64,000 nucleotides of DNA. Source: Cyanophora paradoxa (lineage: Eukaryota > Glaucocystophyceae > Cyanophorales > Cyanophoraceae). Under the pieces are notes generated by a model that searched no databases, was not told where the DNA came from, and was given only the letters and a program-made list of their open reading frames with translations. Below, piece by piece: positions 53,867 to 64,000 of the stretch. Within the stretch, counting starts at the first letter, position 1, and every line of letters begins with the position of its first letter. Both the position numbers and the translations under genes were made by a program. The stretch lies in contig QPMI01000482.1 in assembly GCA_004431415.1 (NCBI GenBank), positions 310,001 through 374,000 on the forward strand. The letters are read 5' to 3'.

Positions 53867-55124
53867 GCTCACGTCCTCGTTTCTTTCGACGCTGCTTGTT
53901 TCACCTCGTCTAGTGCTCGAGCCGTGCGCACTGGCGCCGGGGTTCGAGGTCCCTCCGATCGAGCGACGGCCGGGCGGCCGACCGCGCGCCCCGTTTACGA
54001 CATAAGAGTTTCCATCCCACCGCCCTCCGAGGCTCCCCCGTCAAGTCGCCTTCTTCCGGCCCCTGAAGTGCTTAAGAACTTCTACATCCGCCCTATGTAT
54101 TCGGTTCACCGCCTGGATCAGGCTGCTCGCGCGCCGCTTCGTTTTTCTTAGTCTAGTGTACTAGGATTATTATACATAATTAGCTACTATCGATAACAAG
54201 CTACGTTTACAATCGACGGGAATATTTCGGCTTTGTGGTGGTCAATATGACAGTCGACGTCGACGTCGACGTCAATGCCATGTAATGCCGGGGGGAGTTC
54301 CAAATACTAGTCACTGAGTATTAGTTCAAATTCCGATCATCAGAATTCCAAGTTTGACTCGGCGGGAAACAAGCCGCGGCGCCGTGTACATGTTCATGAA
54401 AATTCATTGCCGACATCATCATGAGCACGCAATGCCGCCGTGTTCCGATTCGACTTGGCTATCCGATCAACATGTACATGTGATCATCTTCGAAATTCCG
54501 AGCTCGAATTCCAATTTCGAATCCGGCGGCCGATCATCCGAATTCGACTCGGCGGGAAACAAGTACTGTGATATTTGTGAAAAAGACTGCTACGTAAATA
54601 CGCTGCTGTGCACGTGACGGTATGAAATTGGCTGGACTGAAGCAACTTGCAGGAACTACCTGATTCATAGCCTAGTAGCTAACATTAACTCTTAAACTCT
54701 CAGGAAGTATTTTCGAACTCAAGTTCTAAAGGTTCTACATGTATGTAAATGTGCACGAAACGGCTGCGAAATGACGACTGTCGGGGGACACGTGCCTTCA
54801 AGGCTTGGCGGCAGTAAAGACTACTGAAACCAAATCTGAATCTTACTACACAGGCATATATAAAGCTAAATCTACTTGTACAAATCTAGGAGCTAGCATG
54901 CGCAATTTAGCAAGTTCGAAAGGGCCCCCTGAAATAACTTGGTTACCAAGGATCTCATTTGATCAGCAGTCAGGCAGGGCGAGCCAACCGAAAAAATGCA
55001 GCGTTGAGGAAACCTTGAAACCAAGCTAAAGACAATCTTAATTGTTTAAGCTCTATAGGTGTATGCACAGTCCGCAGAGACGAAATGGAGAAGTGCTTCC
55101 TCGCGGGTCGGGGCGCAGGGGCGC
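53867..55124. other. intergenic, AT-richer
   Basis: Contains GTCGACGTCGACGTCGACGT at about 54254 and a duplicated GATCATC-GAATTC-GACTCGG block (separate entry). The open frames at 54354-54617 and 54805-55029 show no domain and look like chance. Nothing else was recognised. Confidence 0.55.
54334..54563. repeat. duplicated block with an 18-bp exact core
   Basis: GACTCGGCGGGAAACAAG is identical at 54356-54373 and 54546-54563. In both copies it is preceded by CCGATCATC(A/C)GAATTC. The first copy has 7 extra bases (CAAGTTT) between the two parts. Confidence 0.88.
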
Positions 55125-58100
55125 TCACTGCCAGGCCTGGCTGCGGCGCGCGTGCCACGAGACGGAGGTGCGGGCGGGGCGGGCCGCGGCGGGGGCGTCG
55201 GGGGCGAGGAGGGCGAGGGCGGGGCGGAGGGCGGGGGTGAGGAGCGGGGCGAGGGGCCGGAGGAGCGCTGGGCGGAGGCGGGGCAGGGGGCGCGGCTCAT
55301 GCCGCTCCCCTGGCGGGCGATCAGCGAGGCCACGCTGCTCTCCGCCTCCCGCTGCCCCGCCGGGCCGAGGCCCGCGCCGCCTGGGCGCGGGGGACGGCCG
55401 AGGGCGAGAGGGAGAGGGCGCGCGCCGAGGCCTGCGGGGCGGCCAGCGAGGAGGCGCCCGAGGCCGAGCGCTGCGAGGCCGGCGACGGGCTCCGCGTCGC
55501 CCGCCGCAGCGAGCGCGTCGAGAATGCCGGCACGGGCCCGTGCGGCCCGCCGGGGGCGCCGCAGAGAGGCGCACGGCGGGGCCGGGCGCCCCGCGCCCCG
55601 ACACGAGCGGCGAGCCCGTCGCCGGGCGCGCGGCGTGCCCCTCGATGTGCGTGCCCCGGACGGCGAGCGGGGACACGGAGGAGCCGCACTTGGGGGTGGA
55701 GGAGCCCGAGGCGCCCCCGAGCGGCGCGCCGCCGCGAGGAGGGCGGGGGGGCCGAGGGCGAGGGCGGCCGCACGATGGGCGGCAGGGCCGGCGAGTGCGG
55801 CGAGAGGGGCCGCCGGGCCGGGTGCCCGTGGGCGGGCCCCTCAGGGAGAGGCTCTCGTGCCCGCCCTCGGCGGCCCTGAGCGCCGGGGCGGGGCCCGGGG
55901 GCGGGGCCTCCCCTCCTCCTCCTCCCCCTCGACGTCCTCGACCAGCGGCTCGGGCTCCCGCCGGCGCGCCGAGGGCGGGCCCCCGCCCTCGCCCCCGGGC
56001 CCGCCGGCGCCCCCGACGGCGGCGGGGGCAGGGCGAGGCCCGGCATCGACTCCGGGGGCGAGAGGGGCGTGGCGCTCCCGCTCCCGCTGCTGCTCCCCTC
56101 CCCCGCCCCGGCCCCCGCGACGGCCCCGGGCGAGGGGCGCTCCTCGCGGGGGCGCCCCTCGCGGAGGGCGGCGAGGGGGGAGAGGGCGAGGGAGGGGGCG
56201 GCGGGGGAGAGGGGGTCGAGGGCCGGGGAGAGGCCGGCGGCGCCCATGAGCCCCGCCAGGCCCGAGCCGGCCAGCCGCGACACGTCCACCTGCCCGCCCC
56301 CGGCCCCTCCGCCTCAGCCGCCCCGCCCCGAGGCCGCCTCGCCGACGATCGTTTGGGCGCCGAGTGCTCTAAACTCGGCTGCGCTGCTATGCAGGGCGTG
56401 CGGAGGGGGCGGGGGCGGGGCGCCAGGGGGGCGCGGGGGCGGCACCTCGACGGTGACGGTGGGGCGCTCCGGCGCGTCGCTCCCGGCGCTCGCGCGGCGC
56501 GAGGCCGAGCGCGCCAGCCCCGCCGCCGCCTTCTCCGCCGCCTTGTCCGCCTCCAGCAGCGCGAACGCCGCCGCCAGCGACGACGCCAGGTTGTTCGGCC
56601 CTGCCCGCCCCAGCCGCAGCCCGGTCAGCAGCCGAGAGGCGAACGACTCCAGCGGCTACTCGACGGTGCAGAATACAGTGCATTCTGCTCTAGAAGAGGA
56701 GCAAAGGTCGGAGTCACGCTGAATGGGAGCCCCTCCCGCGCCTCTGGAGGCCTGGGCCTCTGGCGCGCGGGCGGGCGGATGGGCGCACCGTTGCGGAAGG
56801 AAACGGAGCGGGAGGCGGCCCGAGAGGCGGCCCCCGAGCCCGAGCCCGAGCCCGGCTCCTTCAGGATGCTGCGCCCGCCAGGCGGCCCCTCAGCCCCGCG
56901 CGCCACGCCCACGGCCCCCGGCCCCGTGTGCTGCTACGCCTAGACCAATGCGGCCGCGCGGCGCGCGCAGCGGTCGCCTCGGGTGCTGGGCGGGGGCGGG
57001 CGGGGGCACCTGCGGCGGCGGGAGCCGAAGCCAGCCGGCTCGGGCTCCGTCTTGGGGCTCTCCCCGCCGCAGGCTCCCCCGCCACGCCCTCCCCGCCTCC
57101 TCCCCGTACAGCTCCCGCCCCGCCGCCTGCGTGCCGCCCCCGCGTCAGCCCCGCCGGCCGGCCCGCGCCCCCGCAGCGGCCTCTCCACGCGACGGGGGAG
57201 CCGGCGCGCACCACGGCGGCCGCGATGTTCGTCGCCCGCCGCATCGACTGCGACCGCCCGCCCGCTGCCCCTGCCCCGCCCCGCGGTCGGCGGGAGGGCG
57301 TCGGGGCGGGGCGGCACGAGCGGGCGGACCGCTGTCGGCGGAGCGGCGCATGGAGAGCGAGCGGGGAGCCCGGCGCCGACTGCAGAGGGGCGTGAGGGGG
57401 CGAGGGGAGCGCGGGTATGCGAGGGCGCAAGGAGCAGAGGGCGGGGCGCACGGGCGGCGATGGCGGCGACGGTCTCGAGGGCCGACGCGGAGGAGGGGGC
57501 GAGGCTCGAGACGCCGCCCTCGGCCCCCGCCTCCTCTGCGCGCCAGGGTCGGGGCGGGGAGGGGCGGGGCGGGGCGCGGGGGCTGGGGCGGGCGGGCGCA
57601 CGGCTCGGGGTGCGGACGGAGAAGGTGGCGCGCATGCGGATCGAGCCCATGCGGGGCGCCCGCGCCCGCGACGACGCCGGCGCCGCCGGCCCGTCCGACG
57701 ACCCCTCGTCCCCCGTCACCGCACCGCTGCGCGCCCCGCCGCTGAGAGGGGGCGCAGGGGGGAGCGGGGGGTGCGGGCGGGGGGCTCGCCTGCGGGAGGT
57801 GTCGGGGCCGGTGTAGACGGACTCGCGGTCCGTGTCCTCCGCGCCGGAGAGGCCGCTGAGGCTCCCTAGCCGCGACGCCCGCCGCGCGAAGCTCGACGGC
57901 CTGCACCGCGCCCCGCGCCCCCTTCAGGCACGACAGACGCGGCCCGACAGGAGAGACAGGGGCTGGAAGCAGGCGGAGGTGGGCGGGGCCGGGCTCGGGG
58001 CCCCGGGGCTCGGGGCGGGGCGGGGCGGACCGGGCGGAGGTCTTCCAGCGCTGGCCGAGGAGGCGGCCGTAGAGGCCCTCCGAGATCGCCGGGATGTGAG

Positions 58101-60438
58101 CCACCTTGCTCTCTGCCCCGCCCCGCCCCCAGCTCCCGTCGGGGGGCGGCGGGGCGGGGAAACGCGGGGCCGCGCACGCTGCTCGGCGTCCGACCTGCCG
58201 AAGCCGGCGCCGCCCCGCCGCGGGTCCCGCGCTGCGCCGGCCCGCTCGAGGGCGGCGAGGGGGCGGCAGGGCGGGCGGGGGCACCCTGGAGGAGGCTGTG
58301 GAAGAGGCTCCAGCCGCCCGCCGCGTCCTTGGGCGGCGGCGAGCGGCCCTTCTCGTCGCTCCCGCGCCCCGTCGCCGCCCCGTCGCCCCGCGGCTCGCCG
58401 CCGTCCCGGGCCTGCCCCGCCCTCCTCGCTCCTGGCGCCGTCGCCCCAGCCCTCCAGCCCGCCGCCGCCGCCGGGGTAGGGGACGGGGAGAGCCCCTCGG
58501 CGTCGGACTGGCCGCCGGTGGTGTACCCCCCGTCCTCGGGCTCGGTGAGGGAGGCGCGGTGGAGGGCGCCGGGGCGGGGGCGGCGGAGGGCGGGGTCCTT
58601 GAGGAGGGCGACGGCCGCCTCCTCGGCGTCGAGCAGGCCCCGCCGCGCCCGCTCCGCCGCGCTCGCGCTCGCGTACCCCCCCTCCCCCTCCCCGTCCGAC
58701 GCCGCGGCGGCGGCGACGGCCCTGAACGAGTCGGAGCGCAGGCTCGACTGCCGCCGGTTCCGGAACGACTGCGGGGGAGGGCGCGCGCGTCAGGTGCGCC
58801 CCGGGGCGGGGCTCGGGCGGGGGCGTCGGGTGTCGGACGCGGGAGCGGAGGACGGCCTCGCGGGAGCGCTTGGAGATGCTCGTCTTCTGCTTGCGGAGGC
58901 GCGCCAGCTCCACCTCCGCGATGCACTCCCCCGCCCGCACCTCTGCGCCCCCGCCCGCCCCGCCTCAGCGGCGGCGACGAGGGGCGGCGGGGGCGGGGGC
59001 GGGGGCGGGCCGTCGGGGGACTTGAGGGTGAAGCGACCGCGGGGCTCGTCCCAGCGCATGATGCAGTTGAAGAGGATCTCCAGGAACTCCACCTGCGCCC
59101 CGGCCCCCGCCCCCGCTCGCGCCACGCCCACCCTGGCGCCGGCTCCACCCGCAGGCGGCGCCCCGGCTCGCGCACCATCTCCCCCTCGTCGATGTTCTCC
59201 GTCCTGCGCGGTCCCGTGGCGGTCAGACCCGAGACGGCCCACGGTGAGCGGCGCAATGCAGGGTCTGGCGATTACCAGGTATCCTGCGCGCCGCAAGGGG
59301 CCGGTCAGGGCGACCCGGGGCGGGGTACTCGGGGCCCGGGGGGGGGGGGGGGGGGGGGACAGCCGCTGCGCACGGCGAGCTGGAAGAGGGAGAGGAGGAA
59401 GGTCTCGCAGTTGATGAAGTTCTTCTCCCGCCGGTCGCTGTGCCTGCGCCCCTCCCGCCTCACGCCCCGCGCTGCGTGCCGGCCGGGCCGAGCGAGCGGG
59501 GAGTAGAGGGCACCAGTCGACGGTGCAGGCGGCCCTCGCCTTGGACTCGTCCCACGCGTTGTTCAGCACCTTGTACAGCAGCCTGCGCCCCCGCCCCGCC
59601 CGCCCCCCGTCAGGCCCCGGAGGGCCAGGCGCGGCGGAGGTGGCGGCGGGGGCGGACATGGCGTAGGGCATGAACTCGTGCTCCTCGAGGGTGTTGCTGT
59701 TGTCGAGGTCGATCGAGCGCCAGAAGAGCACGCTCCATCTGCCGGGGCGAGGGCGCGGGCGGCGGGGGTGAGGCGTCTGGCGGCCCCGCAGCTGCCGCCG
59801 CTACCGGACGCACATGGCGACGCGCGGCGAGAAGCGCAGCGCCTCACGCCGCAGGAGCGCCTGGCGAGCGGCTGCACGTCAGAGCGCGCAGAGCCGGCGG
59901 GGCGGGGCGGGGCGGGGCGGGGCGGGCGGGGCGGGGCGGGGCGGGGCCGGCGGGGGCGCGCCTTGTCCGTGAAGAGCTCCGCGGCTGCGCCCTCGTCCGC
60001 CTTGTAGAAGGCCCGCAGCTGGGCCAGAAGCGTGGGCGGCGGCAGAGTTCGCAGCTCTCCCATCCCGATCGTCGCCCGCCGCCGCCGCCGTTCCCGCCGC
60101 TCCGCCGCGTTCATAAGCGCGAGGGTGACGCTCTCGCCCAGGCCCGCGGCCGCGGATCGGGCACTGCTCCGGCCCGCCCAGCTGTTCGCGCGCTTGCGGC
60201 CGCTTGCGAGGATCCGGAGCGCGGGAGGCGGGGATTCCGACCGCGCCTCGCACGCCTCGGCGGGATCGGCGGCGTCATCGGCGGCGGCCGCCTCGGGGGC
60301 TTCGGATGCGGCCGACGTCTCGGGCTCCAGCGCGGCCTCGAGGACTTCAAGGCTCGTGGGGAGCTCGGCGACCGCGAGCTTTGCGTCCATTCCGGGCATC
60401 TTCCCGTCCATGGCTGCAGGCTCCAAGGGTGGCATCTC
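55125..60438 (-). CDS. EF-hand protein with long Ser/Pro/Ala-rich region (possible PP1/kinase scaffold)
   Basis: The start at 60438 reads MPPLEPAAMDGKMPGMDAKL; a helical region (LGESVTLALMNAAERRERRR, LLAQLRAFYKADEGAAAELF) follows. A GC-AG intron joins DK to ALLRREALRFSPRVA, and a second junction gives IWSVLFWRSIDLDNSNTLEE then HEFMPYAM, an EF-hand whose loop DLDNSNTLEEHE has acidic or polar residues at the calcium positions. LLYKVLNNAWDESKARA, KNFINCETFLLSLFQLAVRS, ENIDEGEMV and VEFLEILFNCIMRWDEPRGR continue the helical domain. Downstream are KQKTSISKRSREAVL, SFRNRRQSSLRSDSF and SFARRASRLGSLSGLSGAED, with many R-x-x-S kinase sites. SILKEPGSGSG...SRSVSFRNG resembles a PP1-docking SILK plus RVxF pair. 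NNLASSLAAAFALLEADKAA is a late helix, and SVSWHARRSQAWQ ends at 55125. Exon borders in the Pro-rich part are approximate; splitting into two genes is possible. Confidence 0.6.
59338..59358. repeat. 21-nt poly-G tract in an intron of the EF-hand gene
   Basis: On the gene's own (minus) strand this is poly-C just after a GTACCCC-type intron start, like the poly-C run in the ZNF598-like gene. Confidence 0.9.
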
Positions 60439-62098
60439 CGCTGCCGCGGGTCCCGCTGTCTTGGCGAGGTCCAGCGCGTACGTGGCTGCGGCCCGAGAGG
60501 GTCGGCCAGGCAGCTCACGCGCGGCGTTAATGGGCCCCTTAATCTGGATCTGTCTCGACCGCAACGGCGGCGGTTGTTCGGAGAACGCGCCGCGCCGCGT
60601 CCGGCTGGATGACGACAAGCAGATCCGGGCAGGTCCGGGCGACGAGGCCGAAGCTAGAAACCGAGGGAGCTAGCTGCGGACGTTGAGGTTGCGGGCCTGC
60701 GGGGCTGCGCCGCGCGTTGAACGGAGCTATACGCAGTCTGGCCGCCGGACCCGCTGCTTCGTCGGGGGTAGAGGCGCTTACAGGGGGTGCGAGTCGGCCA
60801 AGCATAGGGTAAGCTCGGGGACATATGGGCCGCTTCAGTTTGAATCGGCCTTTTGAATCGATCAAATTGTCTTGAGTTCGAAAATTCGCCGCCCTCTCAC
60901 GATCATGACACTGTCACACTGATCGAGATTCGAGACTCATGTATCATGATCATATGCATAGCATTGCATACTAGCTATATAGTACTACTACTGTACTAGT
61001 AGTGATCGCTGATAGTGATCATAGTCGACGTTGTCTTCGGCGGGACATTAATAATTATATTTCATACAAATTGACAGGTCTGAAGCAAATTAAGACTCTG
61101 CCCCTTTCCTCGTGTCGTCCCCAGTTCCTCAGATTAGTCTTCAGCCGTCCATTGTTTTACCAACTCTACAATCTCGATTCCGTTTAGACACTCCGCCAGC
61201 TTCGACTTTCCCCTCTAGTGGTGTCCTACGTTTCGCCTCTCCTACTGTTCTACCGCCTTTGCCTCCTGCGACTACGTCTTCTAGTTCTGCTGTTAGCTCT
61301 GTCTTGTCGTCTTCGTCTAGATCTTCGTCTTCGACTGTAGTTCCTCGTGCTCGTTCTCCTTATTTGCTGCGTCCCCGTGCTCCTCGTCGTTCTAGTGTGA
61401 CTAGTACTTCTGCATCGACGCCCTTGAGCTCTTCTACTCCTTCTCCTCGTGCTCGTTCTCCTTATCTTTTGCGTTCTTCTGATCGTGTCCTTTCTCGTGA
61501 TCCCTCTTGATTCTGTATATATTTTGTGCTAGTTTACTGTATCTTTGATTTGTGATTGCTTTGTTGTCTTTAATATCACTACCTACGGGGGGTTCGCCCC
61601 ACCGTAGTCTCTCAAAAAAAAAAAAAAATTAAGACTCTGAATAATGCAGGAATTCGAAATCGAATCGATATCGCGGCTGCTGAATGCATGTGATGTGCAT
61701 GCGTTACTAAGTTACTGTCTTCGAGGCTCGCCGCTCAGAGCCTCATGCTCAGACAGCCTCACTGAGTCGGAGACTCAGACTCTGCTCGAGCTCAGATCCT
61801 CAGACCGAAGCTAGCGCTAGCCTAGTATACGTAGACAGCGCAGCGCTTAAACGTTAACGCTGACTCAGTGAAATTATAATTAGCAGCGCGCTCACTCAGA
61901 AGCCTCATGACCATCATCGGATCTATAGCTAGATGATGGCTCACACTCCGCGCACATATTCGAATTCGAATTCTAGCTGCATTCGCGGCAGGCCTAGGGA
62001 TGGGAGGCAGCCAAGGGCGGGCCCGGGGGATCCGGAGAGGCCACGGGAGAGAGGGCCCGCTGGGGCGCTTGGCGCTATCATGCCGCAGTGCAGTATAG
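60439..62098. other. intergenic with one retroposed insert
   Basis: Upstream of the EF-hand gene. 60440-60860 is GC-rich and may carry its 5' leader; 60860-61085 is AT-rich with CATGATCATATG and ACTAGTAGTG words. A 528-bp retroposed insert lies at 61101-61628 (separate entry). 61640-62098 has GAATTCGAATTCTAGC and CTCAGACTCTGC words, without a gene. Confidence 0.6.
61101..61628 (+). mobile_element. retroposed insert with A-tail and target-site duplication (LINE 3' end)
   Basis: Flanked by AAATTAAGACTCTG (61087-61100) and TTAAGACTCTG (61629-61639), at least 11 bp identical and up to 14 if the last A residues of the tail are counted. The 3' end is CTACGGGGGGTTCGCCCCAC then CGTAGTCTCTC and 15 A. 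CTACGG pairs with CCGTAG and GGGG with CCCC around a TTCG loop, leaving one bulged A. Much lower GC than its surroundings. An open frame running to a TGA at 61508-61510 encodes a Ser/Pro/Arg-rich sequence with RARSPYLLR occurring twice; it could be the C-terminal end of a LINE protein or meaningless. The body after the frame is T-rich, like a 3' UTR. Confidence 0.88.
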
Positions 62099-64000
62099 CT
62101 AGCGCTCGTGCGCCCGCAGACGGGGAAGGATGGTCTCCTCCAGCAGACCCCGCAGCTGCGCCGCCAGTAGTCGGCTTCAGAGTTCAGACCGCGACAAGAG
62201 AAGGGAGCTCTGGATGTAGAGGGCATGCACCTGGGCGGCGCGGGGCTCCGGGACGGGGGTGAAGGGGATCTTGAGGAGGACCTCCGCCTCGAGCTCCGCG
62301 GCGGCCCACGCCCGCAGCTCCTCGTCCACCTCGCGCTGCGCCCGGCCGCGCCCTGCACGCGCAGCGCTCAGACCGCAGCTCGAGAGCGTCTGCACGAGCG
62401 CTCAAGCCGGATCGCGCACCGCCCCTCTTCGTGATCTCCGCCTTCTTCTCGTGCCGGCGCTGGTACTTCGCCCTCTCCTCCTCCCGCCGGCGCAGCAGAT
62501 CGTCGTAGCCCGGCATCTCCGGCGTCAGCTTCTGCGCGCCTAATTGTAAGACCGAGCTCGAGAGCGCTAGTAAAGCGATCAGAGCTCCGCCGCGGGATCG
62601 CACCGTCTCGCGCTGGCGGCCCCAGAACCAGCCGGCCGGCTTATCCCTCCTCAGCACCGCCGTGAGCCACGCCTGCACGCGCCGCCGTGGGGGAATCGTC
62701 AAGAGGCGCAAGCTGCGGGGTGCTTATGGTGCGGACGGGAGCGACGTCGACGGCGAGGCAAGATAAAAGCGGCAAGCGTCAGCTCGACATAGGAGGATCC
62801 GGGGCCGGGACGGTGCTCTCAAGGGCTAGACGGGAGAGGGGGAGGGCGCGAGGGCTGGATTCGGAGGGAAGAGAGGGGGGCAGGGCACCTCGAAGACGGC
62901 GGGCTCCCTCTCGCGCATCTCGGTGAAGGGCATCGCCACCGGCTCCGCCACCTGCCGCCGAACTCGTCATCAGAGCGGAGCGGGGCGGGGCGCTGGTGCG
63001 GGGGCCTAGGCCGAGGCGAGGGCGGACGCGGTAGTAGCCCATGATCTGGCAGCGGGAAGTGCCCGTGTCGGCGACGGGGACGGCCAAGAGGACGCCCCCG
63101 AACTGCGCAGACACGCAACGTCAACGAGGGAGGAGCTCGAGCTCGAGGGCGCCGCGGCTGGCCCCGATATCCCTCGAACTGTATGTGAGAGCGGTTCGGA
63201 CTGCTTAGTTCCGCACCTCGTCGGACTGCCTCATGAGTTCAGCAGTGAAGACCCGGTCTCGGACCGCTGCAGGCGCGAGACAGGAAGGGCCGATCAGGGG
63301 CCACGCTCCGCCAAGAGCGGCAACTCGAGGGCGGCCGGCGCACCCTCGATGCGGTAGGCGCAACCCGGCTGACCGGGCTCCGTCGGGAGCTCCTGAAGAG
63401 TCCGTGTCTCTTCACGAAACAGTGTAACGCGAGACTCTGAGAGCTTCGCACCGGGTTCCAGGAGCGCCTCGCCACGCAGTAGCGCTCCCCGATCTCCACG
63501 ACGGGCCCCAGGCGCCTCTTCTTCTTGGATTTGTCGGTCGTGTGCACCCACGAGTCCTGCGTCCCGCCTGGCGAGGGCGCCGCCGTTCAGAAGCACAAGG
63601 GCGTGAGGAGACGGGGAGAGAAGAGCGGTGCACGCACCCCCAAGGACGGCCGCGATCGTTTTCCGATAGAAGCCCTCGGGCTCCGCCTCGGCCTCGGCCC
63701 CCACCACCACCTCCACCTCCTGCCCCAGCTGCGAGTCGGGCGCATGCGCAGCGATCGGGGGCAGGCTCGGGGGGCGGAGACAGCGAACCTCATCAGCATC
63801 CTCCTCGTCCCCCTCCGTCCCCTCCGGGCTAGCGGCCTCGCCCTCCGCTCTTTGCTGCTGGCTCTTGCAGCTAGCCGCAGGCTCCGCCTGCAGGCTCGCT
63901 ACCGGAGACGCCGCTTCGCGCTTCCGGCCCCTTGCTGCCGGCTTCGCATGCGGGCTCGCTGCCGGAGACGCCGCTGCCGAGGAGGGGCTGCTTCTGCTGC
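62099..64000 (-). CDS. unrecognised charged protein (partial at right edge)
   Basis: Multi-exon minus-strand gene whose start lies beyond 64000. The first visible part is Ala/Ser/Pro-rich (repeated EAASP/AASP words), then an acidic GDEEDADEVRCL and SQLGQEVEVVVGAEAEAEPE followed by GFYRKTIAAVLG. The next exon gives DSWVHTTDKSKKKRRLGPVV then EIGERYCVARRSW. Together these resemble a small barrel with a basic loop (Tudor/Agenet-like), a weak impression. Further exons read GGVLLAVPVADTGTSRCQIM then GYYRVRPR, VAEPVAMPFTEMREREPAVF, LLTIPPRRRVQAWLTAVLRR then DKPAGWFWG, MPGYDDLLRRREEERAKYQR then RHEKKAEITKR, and LRAWAAAELEAEVLLKIPFT. The likely last exon, LRGLLEETILPRLRAHER, stops at 62099-62101. No function is proposed. 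A 23-bp repeat (GGCTCGCTRCCGGAGACGCC) occurs at 63892 and 63952 in the Ala/Ser/Pro-rich part. Confidence 0.6.

Noticed and set aside
54354-55029. Two open frames of 87 and 74 codons
   Set aside because: They are in an AT-rich intergenic region with codon use unlike neighbouring genes, no domain and no splice signals, and one begins inside a duplicated non-coding block.
55042-56943. Plus-strand open frame of 633 codons
   Set aside because: Antisense shadow of the EF-hand gene. The minus strand here has recognisable helices, docking motifs and splice sites, whereas the plus frame is low-complexity Arg/Gly/Ala.

Overview
This is a GC-rich nuclear window from a eukaryotic microbe. Nearly every gene is cut into short exons by small introns (about 50-250 bp). 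These mostly open with GTGCG, GTACCC or GTCCG, sometimes with GC, and end in YGCAG. Genes for cytoplasmic dynein 1 intermediate chain, Beclin-1, a 20S proteasome alpha subunit, ribosomal P2, a ZNF598/Hel2-type ligase and an SNM1/Apollo-type nuclease exclude a prokaryote. High GC, GC-AG introns and C-rich introns would fit an alga such as a haptophyte or a stramenopile, but nothing in the window fixes the lineage.

Layout. 1-1 kb: end of an EGF-repeat gene (minus). 1.5-7.5 kb: ankyrin-repeat exons (plus) in two blocks separated by about 3.9 kb that holds a 40-48 bp minisatellite. 8.3-15.7 kb: dynein intermediate chain (-), Beclin-1 (+), TenI-like protein (-), RPLP2 (+). 16.6-29 kb: Apollo-like nuclease (+), F-box/LRR protein (-), small MJ1316-domain protein (+), a possible acidic ORF (+), a second F-box/LRR-like protein (-), ZNF598/Hel2 (+). 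29-32.5 kb: gene-free, with repeats and two related foldback elements. 32.5-41.2 kb: a long multi-exon secreted or type I membrane protein of unknown function (+). 41.2-44.2 kb: low-complexity, with long G and C runs. 44.2-48.9 kb: PSMA7 (+), DFR-family reductase (-) with a GGGGCC-repeat tail, small RING protein (+). 50.5-53.9 kb: possible START-like protein (+). 55.1-60.4 kb: EF-hand, Ser/Pro-rich protein (-). 62.1 kb to the edge: an unrecognised charged protein (-, partial). Two short retroposed inserts (49.6 and 61.1 kb) have target-site duplications, A-tails and the same 3' hairpin design.

Gene organisation is strikingly divergent: five head-to-head pairs have start codons only 134-218 bp apart. 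Functionally the set is mostly housekeeping: transport, autophagy, translation and ribosome quality control, DNA repair, proteolysis and ubiquitin. There is no operon-like pathway. Exon boundaries given as exact were checked for splice dinucleotides and reading frame by hand; those given as approximate were not.
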